Translations under genes and position numbers: made by a program | Shown: positions 11,480-23,516 of the stretch, piece by piece | Layout: each line of letters starts with the position of its first letter | How positions within the stretch are numbered: the first letter of the stretch is position 1 | The notes under the pieces: generated by a model | The model's database searches: none | What the model was told of the DNA's origin: nothing | What the model saw: the letters and a program-made list of their open reading frames with translations, nothing else | Source of the DNA: Rutstroemia sp. NJR-2017a BVV2 | Taxonomy: Eukaryota; Ascomycota; Leotiomycetes; Helotiales; Rutstroemiaceae | Length of the DNA stretch: 64,000 bases | Assembly: GCA_002946415.1 (NCBI GenBank) | Contig: NJPS01000026.1 | Location: 248,001 to 312,000, forward strand | Direction: 5' to 3'

Positions 11480-13176
11480 ATGACTTCCACCGTCGCAGCG
11501 GCCACCGATGTGCCGCGCTCACAAGGTACGCATCAAGATGATGTGATAAAAGTAAATACTTTTACAAATCCCTCTGGAAGTATCCTTCCTGTAATGGACG
11601 ACTGCACAAAAACTGATAACCCGGCTTCGGATTCTCCCTCTGAAGGTAAGTGCATGCGCCTCGGAGCTCTCAACCTGGCTTCGACTAATATTGCAATACA
11701 GATCCATGGCATGCACCAGACATTACACTTATCATCTGGGATGGACCAGATGATCCAGAAGATCCATTTAATTGGTCTGTACGGAAGAAATGGTGGACAG
11801 TCGGACTTGGTCTTCTCGCAAGCTTCATATGTTCTGTGAACGGCACAATCCTCTCGGTTGCTCACCAGTCAATCTCTGATGAATTTGGAATTTCTGATCA
11901 ACCTTTCCCTAAATCCTACTGGATAACCACGTCCTGGGGAGTCGGAGCTGCAATTTTTCCTCTTTTCCTGTTTCCTCTCATAGAGGACTGGGGCGTTCGA
12001 CCTGTAGTTCTCAGCACCTACTTTTGCTTCATGTGCCTTCTCATTCCAATTGGCCTGGCACAGAATTTCACAACGCTTGTCGTGGTTCGGTTCTTTACGG
12101 GCGGATGCGTCCCACTCATGAGCGATGTTGTTGCCAGCAATACATCGAATGTGTTCCACGGGGATCGAGCCAGGAGTGTACCGGTATGTCTCTACGTAAT
12201 GGTGTATCTTTGCGCAACAAGTCTAGGTCCAGTAATCGGTGCCTCAATACTTCAATTTTTGGATTGGCGCTGGATTGGCTATATCGAATTGATTTTCACT
12301 TCCGCATTTTTCCCTATCCTTGTCCTCGGTCTGCATGAAACTCGCGGTTTGGCTATCCTGCGTGCCAAAGCGAAAAAAATGCGCAAAGAAGGAAAGAAAG
12401 TATACACGGCAGAGGAGTCTGATTGTACCCCTTTGTACCAGGTCATCATTAAAAGCATACAACGACCAATCTTCATGTTCTTCACAGAGTCGGTGGTCTT
12501 TGTTGCCACCGTTTGGGCTTCCTTCAGCCTTGGGACGGTCTATCTATTCACTCAGTCTGTCGAACAGGTATATCGAGAGCTTTATGGTTGGAGTCATATC
12601 CAGGCAGGATACGTCCAAAGCGCTATTGTCATTGGAGAGATCCTTGGAACCGGCTTTTGCCTGTATACCAATCGTTGGTACCATGCCTCTGCTGTGCGAA
12701 ATACCGAAGTCCCGGGTGCACCTATCCCTGAGGCGAGGCTCTATGCAGCTATAATTGGAGGATTTTTTGGTGTTACGGGGGGGATGTTTGTTTATGGCTG
12801 GGCAGCTTACCCCTACATACACTGGATAGTCGTCACTGTTGGCCTGGTCATGGTAGGATTTGGAACTACGGCTGTTATAATCAGCAATGCAAACTATCTA
12901 ATCGATGCATACAGCAAGTACGCCGCAAGTGCTCTTGCGGCTGTTGGTTTGTTCGAGAACATAGCTATCGCTTTTCTCCCTCTCGCTTCCTCAGCCATGT
13001 ACACCAACCTCGGGTTCCACTGGGCTAGTACACTTCTTGGATTCATATCCTTGATTCTGGTTTCTACTCCCTTTTTGGTTATCAAGTGGGGCAAGGAGAT
13101 CAGAGTTCGCAGTCCGTTCATGAAAGAGGCAGTTATAGTCCGACAAAGGGACCTGGGCGCTTTGGAAATTGTATAA
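11480..13176 (+). CDS. MFS transporter, DHA1-type multidrug/metabolite exporter
   Basis: Two exons (11480-11645, 11702-13176) encode 546 residues. A hydrophilic N-terminus leads into the family hallmark 'WDGPDDPEDPFNWS' and 'KKWWTVGLG' just before helix 1. 'GCVPLMSDVVASN', then 'SLGPVIGASILQFLDWRWIGYIE', are the motif-C and central-loop regions of DHA1 drug:H+ antiporters; 'FGTTAVIISNANYLIDAY' and 'SALAAVGLFENI' lie in the C-terminal helices. Members export drugs or secondary metabolites, or import small substrates, across the plasma membrane. The divergent neighbour is a transcription-factor-domain gene, so regulated export is plausible; the substrate is unknown. Confidence 0.88.
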
Positions 13177-14513
13177 TAGAGGTCAACTATACATTTGATA
13201 GTCGCAAGAATCATTTTCAAGAATACTATCTTAACGTTTTCTTTTCTGGATATATATAACAGACATATTTTTCAGTAGTTCTCCATTTGATATTTCCAAA
13301 AATCATGGATCCCTGGAAAATTCGCACGCAAGAGCAAGATTTCTTCACATGTCGTTTTACGCTTCATCTTGGCCATGGTATCCGCGATTTATCATATCGA
13401 CGGAACGATGGCGAAAACGACAGAGTTAGAGTGGAGCTTGAACATACTCTATTATCGCAACTGTGGTTCTTCTAAGCTAGATCGTTGAGTGCGAGAGTGG
13501 TTCAGTTTGAGCATACAGAACTAGCATGGAAATTCTGAGAGCATCGAGATCATAGGTATTCCTAAGGTTTTGATATCCATATGACTATGACGACTACGTT
13601 TCCCTAAACACTAATAAAGAGGCCCAAATATAAGTACAATCTGATCTTAGAGTTATCAAATACAGAAATAACTAGAGGGGAGACACAGTAGATCCTTTTA
13701 AAGACTCAACCCCTGAGCTAGAGTTCTTAAGCGATTAGGTGCACTGTGCGCACTAAGGGGTAGTATGGGTGCGATTCGGCCTAAATCGTTGCACTGACGG
13801 TATTTACTATATACCCGGCGACCCATGTTATATATTAGTAGGATTGCTCCTCTACATCGAAGGCAAAGTGTTATACCTAAGGTAAGGTCTTTATATCGAA
13901 GGCAAGACTACTCCCTACCTTGAAGGTAAAGCACCATTTCAAAGATTTTAAGGTACAGCTAGTCGCATGAAGACTATAAGCTTCGCAAATAAAATGGACT
14001 GCCTTGAAGCGATTTCTACCCCATGGCCATAATTTAAGTTAATACAGTCAATCGTGCCTCCAATATTCTGGAGTCAGTATATATTGTAAGAGGCTCAAAG
14101 TGAGAATACGTGCATCTCAATAGCACGCGCAGCAGGAGCTCTAGGTATACGAAAGAATCACTTCAACGTAGGGGGTCAAAAAGGTAGTAAAACAGTCAGT
14201 AGTTTTCTAACTAAAGTAGGAGAGTACTCCTTTATACTCTTTATACTATGGGATCAGACTGTAGTGATGAGAGCTAAGCTAAAAAGGGGTGGCTAAAGCC
14301 CCACAATATATAGGTCGTCGGATAGATAGTAAACCCGTCGGATAGATTAATAAATACGCGAGCCGCCTCGCATGATCCACATCCAGCAGGGCCTTGATAT
14401 CCGTGCTCAACCCTCCAATATCTTAAATATATCTAAAGTTACTTTGAGCCCTAACATATTGTTTTTGAAGTTCTTACCCACATTTTAAACCTCTCAAACT
14501 GGATCCCGGAAGC
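13177..14513. other. intergenic, decayed repeat-like sequence
   Basis: From about 13550 to 14470 the sequence is rich in TpA steps and stop codons in all frames and has small internal repeats (for example 'ATATCGAAGGCAAG'-like words near 13853 and 13893, and 'GTCGGATAGAT' at about 14315 and 14337). It looks like an old, mutated mobile element, but I cannot name a family. No coding region is supported. Confidence 0.4.
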
Positions 14514-15549
14514 ATGTCGAAAGTCAAAACTGCAAAATCGGTCCTCATTACCGGGTGCAGTGCGGGAGGCAGCGGATCAGCCCTTGCTGAGGTATTCCAA
14601 AAACGTGGTTTGCATGTTTTTGCTACGGCGCGTACGCTCTCCAAGATGTCGCATCTCAACGATCTTCCCAACGTCACGTTACTCGAGCTGGACGTTACCA
14701 GTTCCCAGAGCATCGCTGCTGCTCTTGAGGCCGTCAAGACTCAGACGGACGGAAAACTAGATTATCTGGTTAACAATGCAGGCCAATCAATGGTCATGCC
14801 TGCTTTGGATGCAGATATCGAGGAAGCGAAGAAATTATTCGATGTTAACTTCTGGGGTGTCATCGCCATGACACAGGCTTTTGCGCCGCTTGTTATCGCC
14901 GCGAAAGGAACTGTTGTGAATATTTGCTCTATCTCTGGATATGTGAATGCTCCTTGGATGAGTAAGTGGAACTCGTACAGCACCCTTGCTGTATCTTATG
15001 GCTCATTTGCAGAATCTTCTAATACTGTGCACCGACGCTAGGTTTTTACGGTGCTTCGAAAGCTGCTCTGATGTCACAGTCGGAAACGATGCGTTTGGAA
15101 TTGGCTCCGTTCCAGGTCAAGGTCCTCGCAGTCGTCAGCGGGGTGGTTGATACGAACATCATGTCTCATGGTGACAATTGGAAACTTCCTCCTGGATCGC
15201 TGTATAGCAAGGTGTCCGAAGCTATTGAGGCTCGTGCTACAGGTGCTGATGTGAAAGCGTCTCAGAAGAGTATGTATTGGCTCAGGAAGCCGCCTTCACG
15301 AAACCATTAGATCGGTTATCGCTGACAAACATGTGTAGTGGATGCAGCAAAATTTGCAAACAAAGTCGCTTCGGATATTCTAGGTGGGGCCAGTGGACGC
15401 ACTTGGAGAGGCTCTATTGCTTCTATGGTGTGGTTGCTGACACTGTTGCCAACTTATTTAATGGTACGTTCATTGGAATTAGTTCAACATACATCAAGCT
15501 GACAACCATCTAGGATAAGGCCATGTTAAGTGCGACTAAGGTTGAATAG
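14514..15549 (+). CDS. short-chain dehydrogenase/reductase, AYR1-like
   Basis: Four exons (14514-14961, 15042-15269, 15339-15463, 15514-15549) give 278 residues. The Rossmann start is 'VLITGCSAGGSGSALAE', the 'TGCSxGG' form characteristic of fungal AYR1-like reductases. 'LDYLVNNAG' is the NNAG motif, 'VNICSISG' holds the catalytic Ser, and 'FYGASKAAL' across intron 1 holds the YxxxK pair. A hydrophobic stretch near the C-terminus ('SMVWLLTLLPTYLM') could anchor it to membrane or lipid droplets, as in AYR1. AYR1 reduces 1-acyl-dihydroxyacetone phosphate with NADPH in phosphatidic acid synthesis; fungal genomes have many paralogues with other substrates, so the exact reaction is open. Confidence 0.85.
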
Positions 15550-17736
15550 TTAGTTTAAGCTTTTAGGTTGTGGCAAGAGATCCGTCATATAGACAGAGTA
15601 GCGTGATCACGGAGTATCTTAATTTATATGGATCTGTTCCTTAATATCTCTTACGGTTTCGGTCGTTTTCATACGTATATAGTAGTAGCTAATAGGTAGA
15701 CTTGTACAAACTACCTTCAGTGTTCAAATTCTTTCGGGTCTTTATATATACGCTTCCCACGAGCGTCCTTGAGACTCTGTTAAGGAGGAGCCAACACGGA
15801 ATTCAGCACCAAACCGGGACTTCTCCAACTTGTGAAGTGTTCTTCAAGCTCTGTTTATGTGTACAGCAGCGTGACAATAAGTCTCCCAATCCAACAACGA
15901 CTCAACGAGGTCTATCCACTTTATTAAACTTATCCCGACCATTGCCATTTTGCTATCGAAAGTTCGAAAAAGTCTCCTCAGAGATACCAGCATCTACAAT
16001 AGTAATGCCAATGCGTAAGACTACTTCTTTAATGTTCCTCAACCACTTTAGGTTTTCATCTCTAGGACACCGTGAAGTGGTTCAGATAGACTGAGGGGTG
16101 GATTGATATGATCCGTACTTGTCAATCAAATCAATCCTATGTAGCATTTCTCTTCTCCAACAATTACTTATACATCTATCCCCGGACCATGATCGGACAC
16201 TCTGGGTGTGACAATTGTTCTTCATATTGAGATATGTGATTCGGTGACCCTGGACGAAGATCTATTCTTTTCATGGGGGGACAACATTGAGCGATAATTC
16301 ACTCTGAAGTTGGGATACATTGAGTAGTATAATCAGGCTGAAGAAGTGCTGCGAAATGTGGCCTCAGCTCTTACACTTCCTAACATAACTGGTGGATATG
16401 TGCTGACTCCAGCTTGTACCTCCTTATCCTCGATCGAAAGAGAAATATACACCCCGGTGTAGATATTTCTATTTATAATACAGCAGAGTTATTGTTCAGG
16501 AAGGAATAATCATCGCACAGGAGATGTAGCAAGCCGAACGAATCGAGCAGAAAATTGCTTTCATTTTATGTTTGGCTCTTCACCAATCAGCGTACCGAAA
16601 CCAGCTGTTGTTGGCGTTTTGGTGACGATACAAGTGTGTATCGTGTCTGATTAGGCAGACTGATTTAGTTTAATTGACGCTTTCGCGGTAGCCAGCTTCC
16701 ATCCTTTCCGTTGGGTGCTCAGTGCTGTCGCCTGCTACTAGGCAAGCAGATCGGTGTTCATGCTTTCGAAAATGAGAAGCGATTGATGAGATGTCCGCAA
16801 CATGTTCAATTCGTGAATGGTAAGGAGAATTTACGGGTTGCGGTATCAGGCGATATCCGGCAAGAGGCTATGAGTAACCTCGATGACCTTCCTGATGTCG
16901 ATCTGGCTATCAAAATTATCTTGATTTTTTGTGTACAGCGGAACAATGGAGGCGGGGTATATATCTCCAGGTCATATACCCGCCAACGAAATCGAATTCG
17001 GGCTCGGCAAAGTTATTTTCTCCGAAACAGAGGTCGTACGATGAGAAACACAACATCATATTGATGTTGTAATAGGCCGGTATGGATCAGAAAAGATGCC
17101 TAGAAACAACCGCGGAATTAGGACTTTCGCCGGAGAACAGCTTAACCTTGATATTTTCTTCCAAAACGCTATGGTTAGTAACACAGCGACTTATCGCAAA
17201 CACGGCTAGTGATCTTCCGCGCTTATCTCAGCACTTAAACTCAGCCACCAGAGCCTATCGTGGTAGAAAGTCTAAACTTTCATTTAACTATCGTACGGAC
17301 TTTAACGTACCAGATAGGAATAATCTCAGCTTGCTCCATTCTGCATAGTTCCTTCATGTAAAACCGGAGATAGCGCTTGGTAAGCAGTTGAAGGTAACCA
17401 CCATAACATGGGACTCGACAACAAACACGAGCTTAACTAAATTACTCGGTTCAGGAATTGAGAGGAAAAGGAACATGCGGGGCGACATGTTACGTACTAC
17501 TAAGATCCATGTGTATGTACGTACATATACATGTCGTCGGTGCTGCGGCAGGGTTTCGACAGCAAAGATGCTGACAATGCAGATATCGCGATGCATATGG
17601 CGTTCATGGATCGAGATAAAAGGTCACGTCAATTCCTCTTCTAGGATAACGAAAAGTTTTCCCATTCCTTAATCTGTCTTCCTTACTGCACAAATAAAGT
17701 CGTATCAGTTTCAATATTCTACCCAGCTACAAAATT
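15550..17736. other. intergenic with a possible gene relic
   Basis: No intact gene is seen. Between about 16711 and 17200 on the plus strand, protein-like stretches occur in more than one frame (for example 'IPANEIEFGLGKVIFSETEV' near 16975-17035, then 'MPRNNRGIRTFAGEQLNLDI' near 17095-17155), ending in TAG TGA near 17210. This resembles a decayed gene of a family I do not recognise. Confidence 0.3.
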
Positions 17737-18747
17737 ATGGGCAACAGTCAAGAATCCTCTACCATTCAAGGCATGCAAACCTACCGTGCTCCTTCACTTC
17801 TCCAACCACATAGAGCACGTGATGCTCTTCGAGACGCACATGATGGGAAGATTCCACCATTGATTGGATTCTTCTGTGGTTTGGCATGTCCGCCAATCTC
17901 GAAGATTGCTGCGCAGTTGGGGTACGACATCGTTTGGGTAGATTGGGAACATGCGGCTATGAGTACGGAAACGATGACACAGGTATTTGCACCCTTGTCT
18001 ACCCGCCGCGTCTCACACTAACACTACCCTAGATGGTACATGATGTCCAGTTCATCAGTGAAGGGAAGTCCATGGCCTTTGTCCGGTAAGTTAGTAACCT
18101 CACCAATTTTGAGCTCATGCTCAAACAGACCCAGCGTTCCTGGCCACGATCATGCAGCGATTGGTTATGCATTAGATGCTGGAGCTTCAATTGTTGTTCC
18201 CCAAGTGGACACAGTCGAACAAGCAAAGCATATCGTTTCCGCAGCCAAGTTTGGTGCCTCCCGTAATGGAAAACGTTCTGCACCACCCGCTCGGTATCTT
18301 TTCGGAATATCTGACACCCCCCTCGATCCGTCTCTCACTCTCTGGGAAAATTTCAACAACCAAGCCGCAATTGTCATCCAAATCGAGTCCCTCGAAGGAA
18401 TTCACAATCTCGATGCCATTCTTACCGAATGCGGGGAACATATCGACTCCATATGGTTGGGAAGCTTGGATGCTAGGGCAAGCATGGGGTTACCAGGAGT
18501 GTGGGGTGAAGAGAAAGAATGGATGGATGCTTTGAAAATCTACGAAGGAACTTTGGCAAAACATGATAAACCTGCTAGTGGGCTGGCGCTGGGGACTATT
18601 GAGCAGAAGTTAGCCATGGGGAGAGGAAGGAGTTTCATGGTTTCCGGGAGTGATGTTTTCACCTTAACGATGCAGGCCATGGATGCGAAGGAGATGAAGG
18701 ACAATTTCAAACAGATGAGTTATAAGGGGGTTTACAAGGCTTTGTAA
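17737..18747 (+). CDS. HpcH/HpaI aldolase/citrate lyase family protein
   Basis: Exons 17737-17982, 18033-18085 and 18135-18747 give 303 residues. The fold signature is clear: 'GFFCGLACPPISKIAAQLGYD', then 'VWVDWEHAAMS' with the conserved E-H pair, an R-V-P motif restored across intron 2, 'ALDAGASIVVPQVDTVEQA', 'IVIQIESLEGIHNLDAI' with the metal-binding Glu, and 'IWLGSLDARASMGLPG' with the metal-binding Asp. Class II pyruvate aldolases of this family reversibly cleave 2-keto-3-deoxy sugar acids or 4-hydroxy-2-oxo acids to pyruvate and an aldehyde in the cytosol. Fungal homologues are usually annotated 2,4-dihydroxyhept-2-ene-1,7-dioate aldolase, rarely tested. No pathway partner is adjacent. 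Confidence 0.9.
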
Positions 18748-21700
18748 GAAGAAAGACTGCCGGACGATCGATTGGATGGTTGGAGTAGAAGTACAAGAAA
18801 ATTCCTTGCACATGGACCAAAAATGCTCACTGTCTACGAGAGTATTGGATGAATTTGACGGACTGTGACGTATATGTGGGAGCTATTTGTTCCGATTGAT
18901 TTAACGCAAAAGTCCCAAGGACCAAGATTGGACAGGAAAACCCTCAGCATCGTCAAATGAGCAGTGGTCAAATCTTACGGTTTGGATGATACACTTTGGC
19001 TAAGAAAAACATCTTCTCGGCAGTTCCACAAAGTTCATCCCATCTGACTAGTTAGACTTTCATTTGTCCAAACTTCCCTGCCGTCGTCGAAACAGACTTC
19101 CTCACCAACAGCATCCACTCTGTAAGAGTTATTACTCTTCCCCACAACGGTAGAAAAACGATCGTCCTACGGCACACATTCATTAAAGTTAGACTTCAAG
19201 CCACCCTTCCACGATTTCGGTCCCATCCACACCCCGCAACGAGTCATTTCGAGCGCCAACGATCTTATTTCACGTACAATTCAGCCCTTTATTCTTTCTT
19301 CATCTCGGCTCTCCTTATTTCGGTATATCCTGACCCCTTTTTCTCAATGATTTACTCACTACTTTTGTGGACCCTCCAATCTAACGCGATGCTAGGCTCA
19401 CTACATCAAACTCTCCACTCGGTAACTAGAATGTTCTGAATGTGTAGGCTTCGAGTATTCTTAGAATGCGAACTTATATGCCGCCGTCTATATACTCTCC
19501 GAGGCCAATTGGGTGCGAATACATAGATGATATCTCGGCTTACCCTTTTCAGTATTCGTAACTTCTTAGGGATCTATATTTGCTGTCACTTTCATACGAT
19601 CACCATCATTCATCGGAAGAATCCAACTTCTATGGTGGTATGATGGTGAAAGTTGATTATCGACAGCAATCTCTGATATCGGCAACAATTAAAAACCTTC
19701 GTATAGCTTTCACAATGCATCCTGGATCATGCATACACTAACAGTAATAATCACAAGTTCACTACTCGATATTCATATCTGTTCAACTGGGCACAGTTCT
19801 CCTGTTTTTGATGTTTTTTTTTGAGATTAGGCTGCGAAACGGGTACCCATGGATGATTTTCTAGCACTTTAATCCACACTGAGGTGCCTATCAGTCATCA
19901 TAACCCACCTATGGGTGTCCTAAGCCGGTGGATACGTTGGCAACTCATTCGGAATTCTCTGGTTTTTGAAAATCAGGTACAAGAAGAAGAAGTATTTATA
20001 CGCCGAAGTAGATAGGTTCATCCAGCATTCTATTGGTTTTCATTGATAGCTTGTAATTCACCTTGAAACATCACTTCATCTACTGTATATAGTCCGAGAC
20101 GCGGCCACTCGTGATGTATATGGATATTCACTCTTCCATTCATTTCAAACCCCTCTTCACTCTCCCATCCCACATCCTCCTCCATTCTTAATCCAAACCC
20201 CGTCCCGTATATCCGTGAGATGTATATAAACCCCTAGCTCCTCTCACAATTTCTCTTTCTTCCTCCCAGTTGCAGCGTGTCGGTCCGAATGGGAGGCACA
20301 GCAACAGCATACATCGGATGATCATGTAATTAGAGGACTATATAGAAGGGCCTTATGCCCTGATTAATATGAATCAGCCTTGATCACCTACACGTTGCTG
20401 ATGCACCCTTTTGAGTGCATAGTGGCAACAAGGTGACTCAGGCGACACAGCGATACCACCAGATACTCAGTAACAGGAGCGAGCCAAGTCAGAAGCATGC
20501 AGTCGTTTATAGTGTCGTTATCTTAGACTTTAATAGTTTCACTGCCAAATACTCTTGCTTCATTTCATGTTTGTAAGCCTCGATAATGACAGCAAAAGCA
20601 TTTCAATGACAACACTAGAACCAACAGTGTAGTATGAATGACAGTGAGAATGAAGATTGACACTGCCAGTTCCAGAATTCATACTATCTAGGACCTCCGA
20701 GCAGTCTATATCTCCCATAAGCATTTGATATCAACACCATCCAGGGCCTCTTTAGTCAGATCCGATTTTCTCATCGAGCAAAGTCTTTCGAACAAGAGAA
20801 GAGGTCTTTATATACCTCTCAACCCTCGCTAGGCTACTGTCACATCCAGTGCCTCGGTCACATTATGTATGAATTCACTATCCCATCGTGATCTTCCGTT
20901 TCGCGACATCCACCGCCCACATTCAACGAAATCTCTCGTCTTTATTTGATTTCTCTGTAGACTCAATCTACCCCTCCCGTAATCCCCACTACGCTGATTG
21001 CTCTTCTCCTGTATTCCTCTCCCAATGCTTATTCTAAACCGTTACCGCAATCCTATATCTCCATTCTCTAACAATCTTCAACCCCTATCATACCTCTTTC
21101 CATGAACCCCCGACTCTCTCCCTCTTCCTCTTCTTATCTTCTCCATAGACCAGAAATCCGAAAAGAGAAAAGCAAGTGGTACAACTCACAACAACAGCAG
21201 ATTAGCGACTGTTCAGCAACTGGGGCGGCATCATTTCTCGTTACTGTTCCTTCATTTTGCATTTATGGTTGTCCGTGTACTCTTCGCGTGACATGGAAGT
21301 GATGTACAGAGTTATGTTGCTGGGATAGTAGCCGAGTTGAGTGAGTGGTAATCAGAGTTGAGGGAAAATGCTGAGGAGTAAGGGATTGGGAGTGTAGGCT
21401 GTGGTCGTGGTTGCTGGGAAATGATATGAATAATCAATGGAGACAGGAGACAACGAAAGTAGAGTGAGGTAATTACATGATATCGAAGATGGAGTTGCTG
21501 GCTACAAGACTCAACGTTCCCGTGTAAAGAGATCTTGTAAGAATACTGCTTACTTGCTCCACTTCCTTCCATACTTACGTATTGTTTCATCACTAGTTTT
21601 GCTTGAAAAGGTCATAGAATGATAAAACAGAGGGGCAAACTCTAGAGTTGGTGGATCATAGATAGGCAATGAACAGAGGAGAGTATACCTGATCTGGCAT

Positions 21701-21930
21701 ATTTAACACGGTAATAGAATAATTTTCCCGAGCAACCATGCAATTCTAAAATGTGTCATATCCTGATGGCTAGATCGTGTAAAAGTTCCCGGCCAACAGT
21801 GCTCCCTAGATATCCTTCGAAATCAACGCATAGCAAATCTTTAAAAACCCAAGCTCCCTACTTGCCGCTGAATATTAGCTCCCACCAGTACTGTAAGATC
21901 GTAGATCCAAATGATAGAGAGCCAATAATA
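18748..21930. other. 3.2-kb stretch without a recognisable gene
   Basis: No open frame with family resemblance or splice continuity is visible on either strand. The stretch has several pyrimidine-rich blocks (20130-20265, 20890-21140), of the kind found in fungal promoters and leaders, and a dispersed repeat at 19891-19944. A non-coding transcript is possible but nothing in the sequence proves one. Confidence 0.4.
19891..19944. repeat. dispersed repeat, copy A
   Basis: These 54 bases match 23463-23516 without gaps at about 41 of 54 positions; both contain 'AGTCATCATAA' and 'GGGTGTCC'. The two copies are about 3.5 kb apart in direct orientation. Confidence 0.6.
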
Positions 21931-22888
21931 TCACTTCGTCTTAACTCCGCACCGCGTTGGAACCGCAGTAGAGACATGAAGCTCAGCCATTGATATCGTA
22001 TAGGAGTCTGCTTTACCATGACACTGCCAAAGGTCCACGTACAATTCCAAAACCATCTCGCGAGGTAGATCGGCCATACGGTCAAGGTCTGGATCAATGC
22101 AGCAAGAGTTAAATAACGACACAACCAGAAGACGTAGGGGACTTTCGGTGGTTGTATTGTTGTAGACAAGATTGAAATTAACTGCTTGCATATCGAGCTC
22201 GTAGTCTTCAAATAGAAGCCAGCTGATTGTATAAATCTGGTCCATGACCACATTCTGAAGCTTCGGCATCAACATTTTGTCGGCCAGAATCCATAACTCA
22301 ATTAAATGGTTGATATGTTCCGGTGGTGGGTCACCGTCTTCATCGTTGGGACAGCAGCTCGAATTGTAATTATCTGTGTTCAGGTCTCCGTCTGCACGTT
22401 GACAGAATTTGGTGCAGCCGGAATAGATGTACTACATCATTTCGTCAGCCTTTCCTGGTCCACAAGACAACCGGAGAGCTAAAATCATGCATTAAATTAG
22501 CCACCAACTCACATCAACTAGCATTCCGAAAGCTTGCTCTGAAGTCTCCAAGTTCATGCTTTGTGTTTGCCCCTCCACGAAAGTCCCGTTGAAAGCTGCG
22601 TCGAAGAACGGAGAAGCATAGCAGAGGAAGCTCTTGTGCAGAACAAAATTAAAAACTTTGCCGTCTGCGTCAGTGACATGGATAGTAACCATCTCATTCT
22701 GGGGTTTTCTGTTCATGGTCAGCGAAAATGAGGTAAATATTTCACCTTCAATGGTCCACCTACAATAAAGAAGGCGCTTTCTTTCTTTGCAAGACAGATT
22801 CCTGCTTCCCCGCTACTTTTTGGACTGAGTTGGTAGGCTTGTCCGAACCAGGAGCGATTACTTTGGTCCGAGGTAGAGTTGTCGCCAT
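21931..22888 (-). CDS. BTB/POZ domain protein
   Basis: Three exons fit, starting at 22888 (M-A-T-T-L-P). The first encodes a basic N-terminus of about 43 residues and is spliced through a GTAGGT donor to the BTB domain. That opens with 'VTIHVTDADGKVFNFVLHKS' and continues 'FLCYASPFFDAAFNGTFVEG' and 'LETSEQAFGMLVD'. A second intron follows, then 'YSGCTKFC', an acidic insert, and 'LIELWILADKMLMPKLQNVV', the helical end of the BTB fold. The rest (to 21931) is the usual fungal C-terminal extension. BTB domains mediate dimerisation and Cullin-3 recruitment; this KELCH- and MATH-less fungal type is very numerous and functionally unknown. Confidence 0.85.
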
Positions 22889-23239
22889 GATTGCTTCAAT
22901 TGTAGTAGAAGAGCAATCCAAACAGTATTCAATTGTGTAGTTATTTGGTCGAGGTGAAAAGTGAGAAGAAAAGCAATAAAATAAGTAAGAATCCTGAAAG
23001 CGAAAAACTTTCGATATTCACTTTCCCTTCATACCAGAACCTTTTTCCCAAAAGGGAAGTCGCAACTCACAACCACATGAAGACTGAAGTCGGGAAAATT
23101 ACAGCGATCGGAAACATCCCATCTAAGCGATCCTACTCATCCTATCTGCCCACCAGAAATATCAGATTCATGGCTGTGTTTGATGAGTGGTTGTTTCGAT
23201 CAACATGCAATTGATGTTTTAAAGAGGGAGAGGGGCAGC

Positions 23240-23335
23240 AGTAAGGAGAGCGAGGAGGAAAAGTAAGGAGAGTGGGGAGGGAAAGCAAGGAGAGCGAAGA
23301 GAAGAAGTAAGGAGATCGAGGAGGAATTAGAGGAG
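23240..23335. repeat. purine-rich minisatellite, about four units
   Basis: Imperfect units of about 24 bases begin 'AGYAAGGAGA' at roughly 23240, 23262, 23285 and 23306. Nearly all bases on the plus strand are G or A. Confidence 0.7.
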
Positions 23336-23462
23336 GAAGATTGAAAAGAGCGACGACGATAAGGAAGAGGCCAGAAAGATGCAAATAGTAAGCTTACGAG
23401 ACTGCGAAATAAACACCTATGGGTGAGGCCTCCAGTTCTTCAACTCACCCAATGGGTACCCA

Positions 23463-23516
23463 TTAGTCATCATAAACCACACTTGGGTGTCCCAACCAGG
23501 CGAGTAGGTTCGCAAC
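23463..23516. repeat. dispersed repeat, copy B
   Basis: Ungapped match to 19891-19944 at about 41 of 54 positions. Flanking words 'CACCCAATGGGTACCCAT' and 'ACACCTATGGGTGA' nearby are small palindromes that may belong to the same element. Confidence 0.6.

Noticed and set aside
21102..21593. Ser-rich plus-strand frame and an overlapping minus-strand frame
   Set aside because: Low-complexity translation of a pyrimidine-rich stretch; no introns or motifs.
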